NCBI GenBank assembly: GCA_900768675.1
Contig: CAAGDT010000120.1
Span: forward strand, 1 to 14,751
Reading direction: 5' to 3'
Origin: Oscillospiraceae bacterium
GTDB taxonomy: Bacteria > Bacillota > Clostridia > Oscillospirales > Ruminococcaceae
Length of the DNA: 14,751 nt
The notes under the pieces were generated by a model. It was not told the origin of the DNA. It did no database searches and saw only the letters and a list, made by a program, of their open reading frames with translations. The stretch's first letter is position 1, and each line of letters starts with the position of its first letter. The position numbers and the translations under genes were made by a program. Shown here one piece after another: positions 6,942 to 13,408 of this stretch.

Positions 6942-8159
6942 TTAGCCTGCTGTTGCCGTTGCCGCTGTGATTATAACCTCTACCGCCTTTTTAAGCTGTT
7001 CGTCGGTGGTGGAGGCATAGTTGAAGGGGTCGCTTTCCCTTATTCCCTTATATTCAACCGAGAACTCCGGATTTATACCAACCTCGTTGTAGATACTGCC
7101 CTCGTTTACGGTTCTTACTGTTGCAACGGAAATTTCTATTGCAGTACCGTCGCCGAATGCCTTTGTTTCCTCAACAGTACCGTAGCCCATAGTCACCGTT
7201 CCGACGGTCTTTGCACTGTTGAAGTCACGGAGAGAAACCGCAATAAGCTCTGCGGCGCCGCCTGTCTTTTCGTTTATTATAATACTAATAGGAAGATTTG
7301 TAAAGCCCTCGCCGGTAGTTTCGGCAATAGTTTTTGTCGAATTGTTGCGGTAAACCGCCGAAGCAAGCTCCGTTCCGCCCACAAAGCTGTTTAAAATCCC
7401 GGAAACGGGAGCGTAATAGCCGCCTGAGCAGTCCCTTAAATCAAAGATATAGCCGCTTACCGCATTATCCCTGTTTTCCTCGAGAATATCCTCAAGCTGA
7501 GCCGCTGTAACCCCGTTTATTGCCGTAAAACCAAGGTACAGTATTCCATTATCCAGCAAAGCTCCCTTTACCGAGGGAATTTCAAAGGACTGGCGGGTAA
7601 GGGTATATTCTGTTTCCTCGCCGCTTCTTCTGATGAGGAATTTCTGCTTTGTACCCTCGTCGCCGTACTTAATCTGCTCCGCCGCAGATTTGAAGCCTGT
7701 TTCAAGCACGCTTACCCCGCCGATTGAGGTTATAACGTCCCCGGCGGTTATTCCTGCCTCGGAAGCAGGAGAGTTGTCGTAAACCTCGGTTATTTTCAGA
7801 TAACCGCCCTCTTCCCTTTCGATTTCCATACCAAAGCCCACAAGCCTGCCGTTTTCAAGGCAGGTCTTGTAGTAGTACTCGTTTGTGGTATAGTATCTTG
7901 CCCTTTTATCGTTTATTCCGTCAAGGTAGCCGGAATAAACGCCTGTTTTAATGGCGTTATCGTCTATGGGGTAGATTGAATAGCTCCTTATAAAGGAGTC
8001 TATTTCCTGCATACGGGTATTGATTTCCTCACGCTGCTGAACATCGGCGATTTTATCGTTATAAGTATTCAGCGTAACCGTGCAGGTTATTACAAAGGTT
8101 ACAGCGCATGCAATTGCCGCAAGGCTTATTGCAATGCCAAGTGAAATTTTTCTGTTCAT
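6942..8159 (-). CDS. S41/PDZ (CtpA/CtpB-like) protein with degenerate catalytic site, predicted pseudo-protease
   Basis: A 405-residue protein in the C-terminal processing peptidase family. It has one N-terminal membrane segment (about 7-30), a PDZ domain (about 105-180, with SPASEAGITAGDVITSIGG) and an S41 domain (about 195-370, with DLRDCSGG at 240-247 in place of DLRxNPGG). A gapless alignment with the canonical SASASE...GKGxxQ block puts Gly301 where the nucleophilic Ser belongs (KTGGAAE), Tyr326 where the Lys belongs (MGYG) and Glu330 where the assisting Gln belongs. All three active residues are therefore absent, while the spacing is intact and the frame is open. It is anchored outside the membrane, 29 nt after the M23 hydrolase gene in the ftsX operon. 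Active homologues such as CtpB cleave envelope proteins; this one may instead bind or scaffold them. Confidence 0.85.
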   Translation of the reverse strand: MNRKISLGIAISLAAIACAVTFVITCTVTLNTYNDKIADVQQREEINTRMQEIDSFIRSYSIYPIDDNAIKTGVYSGYLDGINDKRARYYTTNEYYYKTCLENGRLVGFGMEIEREEGGYLKITEVYDNSPASEAGITAGDVITSIGGVSVLETGFKSAAEQIKYGDEGTKQKFLIRRSGEETEYTLTRQSFEIPSVKGALLDNGILYLGFTAINGVTAAQLEDILEENRDNAVSGYIFDLRDCSGGYYAPVSGILNSFVGGTELASAVYRNNSTKTIAETTGEGFTNLPISIIINEKTGGAAELIAVSLRDFNSAKTVGTVTMGYGTVEETKAFGDGTAIEISVATVRTVNEGSIYNEVGINPEFSVEYKGIRESDPFNYASTTDEQLKKAVEVIITAATATAG

Positions 8160-8188
8160 TCTGTCTCCCGATTAATTAATCCGGCAAA

Positions 8189-9526
8189 TCAGCCCGGAAC
8201 ATTTACATATGCAAGGGGGTCCTGTCTTGCTCCGTCCTTACGGACCTCGAAGTGCAGGTGCGGGCCTGTTGACCAGCCGGTAGAGCCTACTGCGGCAATA
8301 ACGTCGCCCTTGTTTACCTTCTGTCCTACCGAAACGTAGATTGCGCTGCAGTGAGCGTAAAGGGTCTGATAGCCGTTACCGTGGTCGATAACAACGTACA
8401 TTCCGTAGTCGTAGCCGGGAGTGTAGGAGGTTTTCGCAACAATAACCTCGCCGCCCTTAGAGGCATAGATATTTGCGCCGTTTATTCCGCCGTCGCCCAC
8501 GTCGATTGCGCCGTGGTTGCCGTTATGGTAAGCAGAATATCCGAAATATGTGGTGATAAGGTGGAACCTGGAGTCCAAAGGCCAGCGCCACTCGCCCTCG
8601 TCATAGACGGTATCGCCCTGAGCAGCAGCCTGCGCTCTTCTGATTTCCTCGTCAATCTGCTTTTCGTACTGCTCGATTTCCGCACGGGAAACCTTTTTCT
8701 TGTTGGCGTAGTCCGCCTGTAAGCTTTCAAGATTGCTTATCTTTGAGGTGTAGTTGTTGTACTCCGCCGTATAGGAAGCGCTTAAGTCCGAGCTGTACTT
8801 TCGCTCCTCGTCAAGCTCTCTTCTCTCCGTTTCAAGCTGCTCCTTCTCCTCGCCTAACTTCTGCTTGTCGTATTCAAGCTGCTCTACGTCCTTCTGGAGC
8901 TGTACCTTGTCCTCCTCAAGCCTGTGAATATCCTCCAGCAGGTCCTGCATAAACTTAACGTTCTGCTCGCTTACGCTTTTCATTATCTCGCTTTTAACAA
9001 AAATATCGTAAAAATCCGCTGAGCCTGCAATAATCGTCATATAGTCGTCGGTGTCGGTTATGTACATTGCTCTTATAATCTGCCCGAATTTATAGATATT
9101 ATCCTTATTCTGAGCGTCAAGCAGCTCTATTTCGGTATTCTTATCCTCGATTTTCTTTTCTGTGTCCTCTATTTTTGCCTGAAGGTCAACAATTTCCTGC
9201 TCCTTAGCGACTATTTCCTCTTCCTTTGCGTATATCTGATTGTTGAGCAGGTTTATTCTGTCCTGCTGGGCTACAAGCTTGTTGTAATAGTAGCTCTGAA
9301 GCTCCTCGTTATCTGCAATATCTCCGTCAATAGCCGCTATTTTCTTATCGTATTCTGCAATTTTTGCTTCGGTATCCTTTATCTTCTGTTCAAGCTCCGC
9401 AATTGTTTCAGCGTGAGAAACGATTGCTGTGTTTCCCGTCTGTGAGCCGACTCCAAGCAGCAGAATTGCCGCCAAAGCAGCAGTGCCTGCCCTTAAAAAA
9501 GCTTTTCTCCTTCTTCTTTTAATCAT
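8189..9526 (-). CDS. Secreted coiled-coil murein hydrolase with M23 (LytM) domain
   Basis: A 445-residue protein. Signal peptide 1-39 (MIKRRRRK, hydrophobic core, likely cut after SHA). A long Glu/Lys-rich coiled coil spans about 40-295. It holds the MYITDTDDYMTIIAGSADF break typical of PcsB/CwlO/EnvC-type proteins that FtsX opens. The M23 peptidase domain is about 310-440. All zinc ligands and catalytic histidines are present: His338 and Asp342 (HGAID), His392 (YAH), and His423 and His425 (HLHFE). It should therefore cut peptide cross-links in peptidoglycan itself, unlike the degenerate EnvC. The start at 9526 has GAAAGG upstream and gives a proper signal peptide; an in-frame TTG at 9556 does not. 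It lies 35 nt after ftsX, consistent with being the hydrolase FtsX controls. Confidence 0.9.
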   Translation of the reverse strand: MIKRRRRKAFLRAGTAALAAILLLGVGSQTGNTAIVSHAETIAELEQKIKDTEAKIAEYDKKIAAIDGDIADNEELQSYYYNKLVAQQDRINLLNNQIYAKEEEIVAKEQEIVDLQAKIEDTEKKIEDKNTEIELLDAQNKDNIYKFGQIIRAMYITDTDDYMTIIAGSADFYDIFVKSEIMKSVSEQNVKFMQDLLEDIHRLEEDKVQLQKDVEQLEYDKQKLGEEKEQLETERRELDEERKYSSDLSASYTAEYNNYTSKISNLESLQADYANKKKVSRAEIEQYEKQIDEEIRRAQAAAQGDTVYDEGEWRWPLDSRFHLITTYFGYSAYHNGNHGAIDVGDGGINGANIYASKGGEVIVAKTSYTPGYDYGMYVVIDHGNGYQTLYAHCSAIYVSVGQKVNKGDVIAAVGSTGWSTGPHLHFEVRKDGARQDPLAYVNVPG

Positions 9527-9561
9527 TAATATCAAACCTTTCGCTTTATGCCACAAAAAAC

Positions 9562-10476
9562 TTATACTTTAACGTACTTACCGGTACTGATGATTGTTCC
9601 GAGAGCGCCTAAAAATGCTCCTAAAACGCAGTTCGCCGCAAGAACATACCAGGTTACGCTGTCAAAGGGAATTATATTTACAAGTCCGAAAATCTCCCAT
9701 ATTGTAAGGTCGTCCTTGAACAGCTGGACAATTGCCTCGTAGGTAATTTTCGTTAAAAACCAGGAGGCTGCACCCGCTGCAACACCGATAAACATACCCT
9801 CGATAAAGAAGGGGATTTTTACAAAGGCGTTGGTAGCGCCTACAACCTTCATTATGTTGATTTCCTTTTTGCGGGCATAAACGCTGCTTCTGATGGCATT
9901 ATAGATTATGATGACGCTTGTTACAATCATCGCCGCTAACAGAGCTCCTGCAATAACGGTAAGGGTCGAACGGATATTTACAAGGACGGAAGCGAAGTCC
10001 TGAGGTGCGGAAACCTTTTCAACGCCCTCTATTGTTGCGAACTCCTCCGCTGTCTGTGAGATAAGAGAAATATCCTTTACGGTTACTCTGAAGGTATGGG
10101 GCATAGGATTTTCGGGCAGGTAGTCGAAAAGCTCGCCCATTCCCGGAGTTCCCTCCTCCATTTTAACCTTCTCATCCTCCCATGCCTCTTCCTTTGAATA
10201 GAAAACCACACTTCCCGTGTTGGGGTTTGCGTTGATTGCGTCGGTAATATGGGTAAGAGCGCCCTGGTCAACGTCGCCGTAAACGAAAAGGTCAATTTCG
10301 TTCTTCTCCTCAATATTGGAGAGAATTACGCCTATGTCCATGGCGATAAGTGTGGAAAGCCCCACCAAAATAAGACTGACAAGCAGCACGCAGAAGCTTG
10401 CCAGCGACATCATGGCATTCTTGAAAACAGAGCCCACGCCCCGTCTTACAAGATAGCCGAAGTTACTCATTCTCAT
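9562..10476 (-). CDS. ftsX: Cell-division membrane protein FtsX
   Basis: A 304-residue ABC-type permease subunit with the FtsX layout: one helix at about 22-48, an outer domain at about 50-165, then three helices (about 170-195, 222-245 and 275-297). The segment ARKKEINIMKVVGATNAF at the cytoplasmic side after helix 2 is the family signature, followed by the IEG motif. FtsX normally works with the ATPase FtsE to switch on a wall hydrolase outside the cell; the next gene encodes such a hydrolase. No ftsE lies in the window, and the gene directly upstream is azlD. The start at 10476 follows GGAAAGGA at proper distance; the in-frame ATG at 10503 lies at the edge of the inverted repeat and lacks a site. 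Confidence 0.93.
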   Translation of the reverse strand: MRMSNFGYLVRRGVGSVFKNAMMSLASFCVLLVSLILVGLSTLIAMDIGVILSNIEEKNEIDLFVYGDVDQGALTHITDAINANPNTGSVVFYSKEEAWEDEKVKMEEGTPGMGELFDYLPENPMPHTFRVTVKDISLISQTAEEFATIEGVEKVSAPQDFASVLVNIRSTLTVIAGALLAAMIVTSVIIIYNAIRSSVYARKKEINIMKVVGATNAFVKIPFFIEGMFIGVAAGAASWFLTKITYEAIVQLFKDDLTIWEIFGLVNIIPFDSVTWYVLAANCVLGAFLGALGTIISTGKYVKV

Positions 10477-10501
10477 AAACTTATTCCTTTCCTGCAAAAT
10501 C

Positions 10502-10663
10502 ATACTAATAACCGTTTGAACGAGGGAAAAGATTTGCAGAAAGACGGTGCCGGAATCGAGGAAAAGAAACGCAGGCGTACTGTATGTACGTCAAGTTTCT
10601 TTGACGACGATAGCGGTGCCGGATTTTTGCAAAAATTTCCCGAGTTTAAACGGATATTAGTAT
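10502..10663. repeat. 162-bp imperfect inverted repeat (MITE-like or structured RNA)
   Basis: The element reads as one long hairpin centred near 10582. The ends match perfectly over 9 bp (ATACTAATA at 10502-10510 and its complement at 10655-10663). Inward come CCGTTT, AAC and GGGAAA (10524-10529 with 10636-10641), TTTGC, CGGTGCCG, AAAGAAAC (10563-10570 with 10595-10602) and CGTAC around a TGTAT loop. It fills exactly the space between the azlD stop codon, sharing one base with it, and the ftsX ribosome binding site. No target-site duplication is clear. No transposase is nearby, so any movement would depend on one elsewhere. Confidence 0.8.
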
Positions 10664-10989
10664 TAGAACACAAACTGCACAAGAAGCATATAACATATTG
10701 TTCCGCCTGCAATTGATATAAGCATCTGCCTTTTCCAGAAGTGCAGAGCGATTACGACTGCAATTGAAATAAGCTCGGGTATTCCGAAGCTTCCGCTTAA
10801 AAAGCTTACGTTTTTAAGGCAGTATATCACCAGCAGCCCGAAAACTGCTGCCGGAAGAACCTGCCCCAGATAGCGGATATATTTCGGCGTAGGCTTTCCT
10901 GCGGGAAAGAGAATAAATGGCAGGAAGCGGGTAAGCATTGTTCCGATAACAACCATTGCAACAGTAATAATCTGCTGAGAAACCGTCAT
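10663..10989 (-). CDS. azlD: Branched-chain amino acid exporter small subunit, AzlD family
   Basis: A 108-residue hydrophobic protein with about four membrane helices. It carries the TRFLPFILFP motif (20-29) typical of AzlD and a conserved LPAAVFGLL helix (45-53). AzlC and AzlD together export branched-chain amino acids or their analogues across the cytoplasmic membrane. Its ATGA overlaps the azlC stop by 4 bp, so the two are translated together. Its stop codon touches the 162-bp inverted repeat, and the last few residues (LLVQFVF) look normal, so the insertion did not truncate it noticeably. Confidence 0.9.
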   Translation of the reverse strand: MTVSQQIITVAMVVIGTMLTRFLPFILFPAGKPTPKYIRYLGQVLPAAVFGLLVIYCLKNVSFLSGSFGIPELISIAVVIALHFWKRQMLISIAGGTICYMLLVQFVF

Positions 10990-11696
10990 TGCTCCACCCT
11001 CCTTTCAAGCCTTCCACGCATAAAGGTAAGAGCGGCGAGAATTAAGAGCATTGCGGGAATTATAAAATTTTCAGCTCCGAAAGCCGAAAGGCATATTACC
11101 GAAATTCCTATACCCATAAGCGCAGGCAGATGATTCTTGTCCTTAAGCCACTGCTCAAGAAAAATCACCACAAACATAGCCGTCATTACAAATTCAAGAC
11201 CCTCAGTGCTGAAGGTAATGAGTGAGCCGAATATTCCGCCTAAGGTTGAGCCGGAAACCCAGTAAATCTGATTTAAAAGAGTAACAAAGAACATAAACCA
11301 GCCCTTGTCAACGTCCTTTGGTATATCCGCAGTATAGTTTATTGAAAAGCTTTCATCGCAAAGCCCGAAAATCAGATATATTTTCTTCCAACCAAGCCCC
11401 TTGTACTTGTCCAGCATTGATATACCGTAAAAAAGATGGCGGGCGTTTATCATAAGAGTCATAGCAAGCGCCTGCAACGGATTGAAAGCGCCAAGAAGAA
11501 GATTTACCGTCACAAACTCCATTGAACCCGCAAAGATAGTAAGGCTCATAAGCATAGGATACAGAAAGCTGAACCCTGCTGTATTCATATATATTCCGTA
11601 TGTAAGCCCTAAAAACCAGAAGCCGGCAAAAATAGGCACAGTATAAGGAAACGCCACTTTCAGCGCTTTAAGCTTAACCCCTTTTTCCTTCGTCAA
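10986..11696 (-). CDS. azlC: Branched-chain amino acid exporter large subunit, AzlC family
   Basis: A 236-residue integral membrane protein with several helices and the AzlC signatures FAGSMEFVTVNLL (55-67) and INARHLFYGISML (83-95). With AzlD it forms the branched-chain amino acid efflux pair, and homologues are typical of Bacillota. The start is a TTG codon at 11696, supported by AAAGGAAG about 7 nt upstream; the first ATG is far inside the conserved region. It has its own strong promoter at 11729-11757. No Lrp/AsnC-type regulator such as AzlB is encoded beside it. Confidence 0.92.
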   Translation of the reverse strand: MTKEKGVKLKALKVAFPYTVPIFAGFWFLGLTYGIYMNTAGFSFLYPMLMSLTIFAGSMEFVTVNLLLGAFNPLQALAMTLMINARHLFYGISMLDKYKGLGWKKIYLIFGLCDESFSINYTADIPKDVDKGWFMFFVTLLNQIYWVSGSTLGGIFGSLITFSTEGLEFVMTAMFVVIFLEQWLKDKNHLPALMGIGISVICLSAFGAENFIIPAMLLILAALTFMRGRLERRVEQ

Positions 11697-11728
11697 AATT
11701 AATCTTCCTTTCTTTATACAACAGAATT

Positions 11729-11757
11729 ATTATAGCATTTATGCCCCGTATTTTCAA
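11729..11757 (-). promoter_or_regulatory. Sigma-70 promoter of azlCD
   Basis: On - the boxes are TTGAAA (11757-11752), 17 bp, then TATAAT (11734-11729): a consensus -10 with ideal spacing. Transcription should start near 11722, leaving a leader of about 25 nt before the TTG start of azlC. Confidence 0.75.
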
Positions 11758-11846
11758 TATTACCGGCTTATCCGCCCCGTCTTAATCTGAGCCAAATAAT
11801 TTCCAACATTATGCCTGATAATTGTGTATTTCTACGAAAATTGTAC

Positions 11847-11858
11847 ATATTGCAATAT
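11847..11858. promoter_or_regulatory. Candidate operator, 12-bp perfect palindrome upstream of the antiporter promoter
   Basis: ATATTGCAATAT is a perfect 12-bp palindrome ending 5 bp before the -35 box at 11864. The motif CAATATTA, which overlaps its right half (11853-11860), recurs at 11755-11762, on the azlC -35. This is the kind of position where a dimeric regulator binds. AT-rich DNA gives such palindromes by chance, so confidence is low. Confidence 0.3.
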
Positions 11859-11863
11859 TAATG

Positions 11864-11892
11864 TTGAATATAAGAGAAAATGGTATTATAAT
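11864..11892 (+). promoter_or_regulatory. Sigma-70 promoter of the antiporter gene
   Basis: TTGAAT (11864-11869), 17 bp, TATAAT (11887-11892). Transcription would begin near 11899, giving a leader of about 65 nt that contains a small self-complementary stretch at 11913-11925. The promoter lies between the azlC promoter and the antiporter start, making the two transcription units divergent. Confidence 0.72.
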
Positions 11893-11964
11893 GGAAATGT
11901 TGTGAAATTGTGGGCTTTAAAAGCCTGCTTTTCGCTTAAATATAGTATAAAAGGATATGATTTT

Positions 11965-13173
11965 ATGGAAAGCTTTGAATTTTTCAAGGACCTTGCAATA
12001 ATAATTGTTGCCGCAAAGGCGTTCGGACTACTTGCCAAAAAACTTAAGGCACCTCAGGTTGTGGGCGAGATTATTGCAGGTCTTATTATTGGTCCCTGCT
12101 GTCTCGGCTGGGTTTCACAGTCGGATTTTCTGTCACAAATGGCTGAAATCGGCGTTGTTCTGCTGATGTTCGGCGCAGGTCTTGAAACCAATATGAAGGA
12201 TTTGCTTAAAACGGGTCCAAAGGCGCTTGTGGTTGCGGTAATCGGCGTATTCTTCCCTCTTGCCTGCGGAACAGCGCTGTATGGAGCGTTTTACGGTTTC
12301 GGTGCAGTAGGTACTGACGAGTTTTACCGTGCTATTTTCATAGGCACGATAATGACCGCCACCTCGGTAGGCATAACTGTCCAGACTCTGAAGGAGCTGG
12401 GCAGGCTTAAGGGCGAAATCGGTACTCTTATAATGAGCGCAGCTATTATAGACGACGTTATCGGAATTATTGTGCTGACCTTTGTTATCGGCTTCAAAAA
12501 CCCTGTATCGCAGCCAATGGACGTAGTCAAGAATACCCTGCTGTTTATCCTGTTCAGCGGAGGAGTAGGACTTATAACCTACTACATTTTCAAGTTCATA
12601 GACAAGCGCTATCCCCATAAGCGCAGAATCCCCATTCTCGGTCTTGCTCTTTGTATGATAATGGCATACAGCGCAGAAAAGTTCTTTGGAATTGCGGATA
12701 TTACAGGCGCTTATGTTGCAGGTCTTATCCTCTGCAATCTCCGTGACTCGGACTATATTGCGGAAAAAATGGATATCAGCTCTTATATGATGTTCGGACC
12801 TGTTTTCTTTGCAAGTATCGGTCTTAAAACGGAATTTTCAAACTTTACGGCGGAAATTCTGCTGTTCTCCGCTTTCTTCGTACTTGTGGCAATGGCATCA
12901 AAGGTTATTGGGTGCGGACTTGTGGCTAAGGCGTTTGGCTATAAGATGAGAGACAGCCTTAAGGTGGGCGTTGGAATGATGACCAGAGGCGAGGTTGCCC
13001 TTATTGTTTCGCAAAAAGGGCTTTCGGTTGGACTGCTTGACCCGATATACTTTGCATCAGTAATCCTGCTTATAATCGTTTCCTCGGTTGCAACGCCGAT
13101 TATTATGAAGCTGCTTTACCGTGGAGAGCCGCCTGCAATACAGGAAAACGCTGCCGAAACTGCAAAAGCATAG
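11965..13173 (+). CDS. Cation:proton antiporter, CPA2 / Kef-type membrane domain
   Basis: A 402-residue protein, hydrophobic throughout, with about 12 membrane helices. Signature elements are KAPQVVGEIIAGLIIGP (28-44), LMFGAGLET (67-75), TATSVGIT (131-138) and the paired aspartates of IIDDVIG (161-167; Asp163 and Asp164), which bind the exchanged ion in NapA/KefC-type antiporters. It exchanges Na+ or K+ for protons at the cytoplasmic membrane. It ends soon after the last helix, with no RCK/TrkA-N regulatory domain, unlike full KefC. The start at 11965 follows AAAAGGA about 9 nt upstream; the upstream in-frame ATG at 11824 lies before the promoter and would add a non-family tail. Single-gene unit with its own promoter and terminator; ion preference cannot be read from sequence. 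Confidence 0.92.
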   Translation: MESFEFFKDLAIIIVAAKAFGLLAKKLKAPQVVGEIIAGLIIGPCCLGWVSQSDFLSQMAEIGVVLLMFGAGLETNMKDLLKTGPKALVVAVIGVFFPLACGTALYGAFYGFGAVGTDEFYRAIFIGTIMTATSVGITVQTLKELGRLKGEIGTLIMSAAIIDDVIGIIVLTFVIGFKNPVSQPMDVVKNTLLFILFSGGVGLITYYIFKFIDKRYPHKRRIPILGLALCMIMAYSAEKFFGIADITGAYVAGLILCNLRDSDYIAEKMDISSYMMFGPVFFASIGLKTEFSNFTAEILLFSAFFVLVAMASKVIGCGLVAKAFGYKMRDSLKVGVGMMTRGEVALIVSQKGLSVGLLDPIYFASVILLIIVSSVATPIIMKLLYRGEPPAIQENAAETAKA

Positions 13174-13179
13174 ATTAAA

Positions 13180-13213
13180 ATAACCTGAGAAGAAACAAAT
13201 CTTCTCAGGTTAT
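13180..13213. terminator. Bidirectional rho-independent terminator
   Basis: A perfect 14-bp stem (13180-13193 with 13200-13213) has a 6-nt loop AACAAA. On + it is followed by CTTTATTTT, and on - by TTTTAATCT. It sits 7 nt past the antiporter stop and 3 nt past the stop of the small - strand gene, so it ends both convergent units. Confidence 0.9.
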
Positions 13214-13215
13214 CT

Positions 13216-13407
13216 TTATTTTATTAGCCCGTACTTTCTGTACATTTCAAGGATTTTCTCGTACATAAGCTTATTGCCCATAAACTGCCTATATGTGGCA
13301 GTTTTTTCTTTGCCCCGCGCCTTAAGCTCCTGCATTTTATTGTTCTCGTACTCACTCTGTTCCTGTATATCGGAAAGCATTTTTTCAAAGGCTTCAAGTC
13401 TGTCCAT
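13216..13407 (-). CDS. Small conserved-looking protein of unknown function, tgt operon
   Basis: A 63-residue, highly charged, probably all-helical protein (MDRLEAFEKMLSDI..., then KTATYRQFMGNKLMYEKILEMYRKYGLI). It has no signal peptide or membrane segment and should be cytosolic. I do not recognise the family. The start at 13407 is one base after the tgt stop (TAA, A, ATG), with GAAAGGCG just upstream inside the tgt end, so translation is coupled to tgt. The longer frame open to 13626 lies over tgt coding sequence and is not real. The balanced, non-repetitive sequence and good ribosome binding site argue that this is a true gene. Confidence 0.7.
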   Translation of the reverse strand: MDRLEAFEKMLSDIQEQSEYENNKMQELKARGKEKTATYRQFMGNKLMYEKILEMYRKYGLIK

Positions 13408-13408
13408 T

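Noticed and set aside
6900..7394. A 164-codon + strand open frame opposite the S41 gene
   Set aside because: It lies antisense to a well-supported conserved gene, has a cysteine/tyrosine-rich low-complexity translation and no ribosome binding site.
10500..10712. A 70-codon - strand frame through the inverted repeat
   Set aside because: It starts inside azlD in another frame and is mostly repeat sequence. Similar frames could be annotated as small proteins wherever the repeat occurs, but coding is not supported.
10249..10716. A 155-codon + strand open frame across ftsX, the inverted repeat and azlD
   Set aside because: It crosses two real - strand genes and the repeat; its translation has no family resemblance and depends on the repeat being open by chance.
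11824..11964. 47-residue N-terminal extension of the antiporter
   Set aside because: The -35/-10 pair lies inside it and it adds a cysteine/tyrosine-rich tail not seen in CPA2 proteins; the ATG at 11965 has a proper AAAAGGA.
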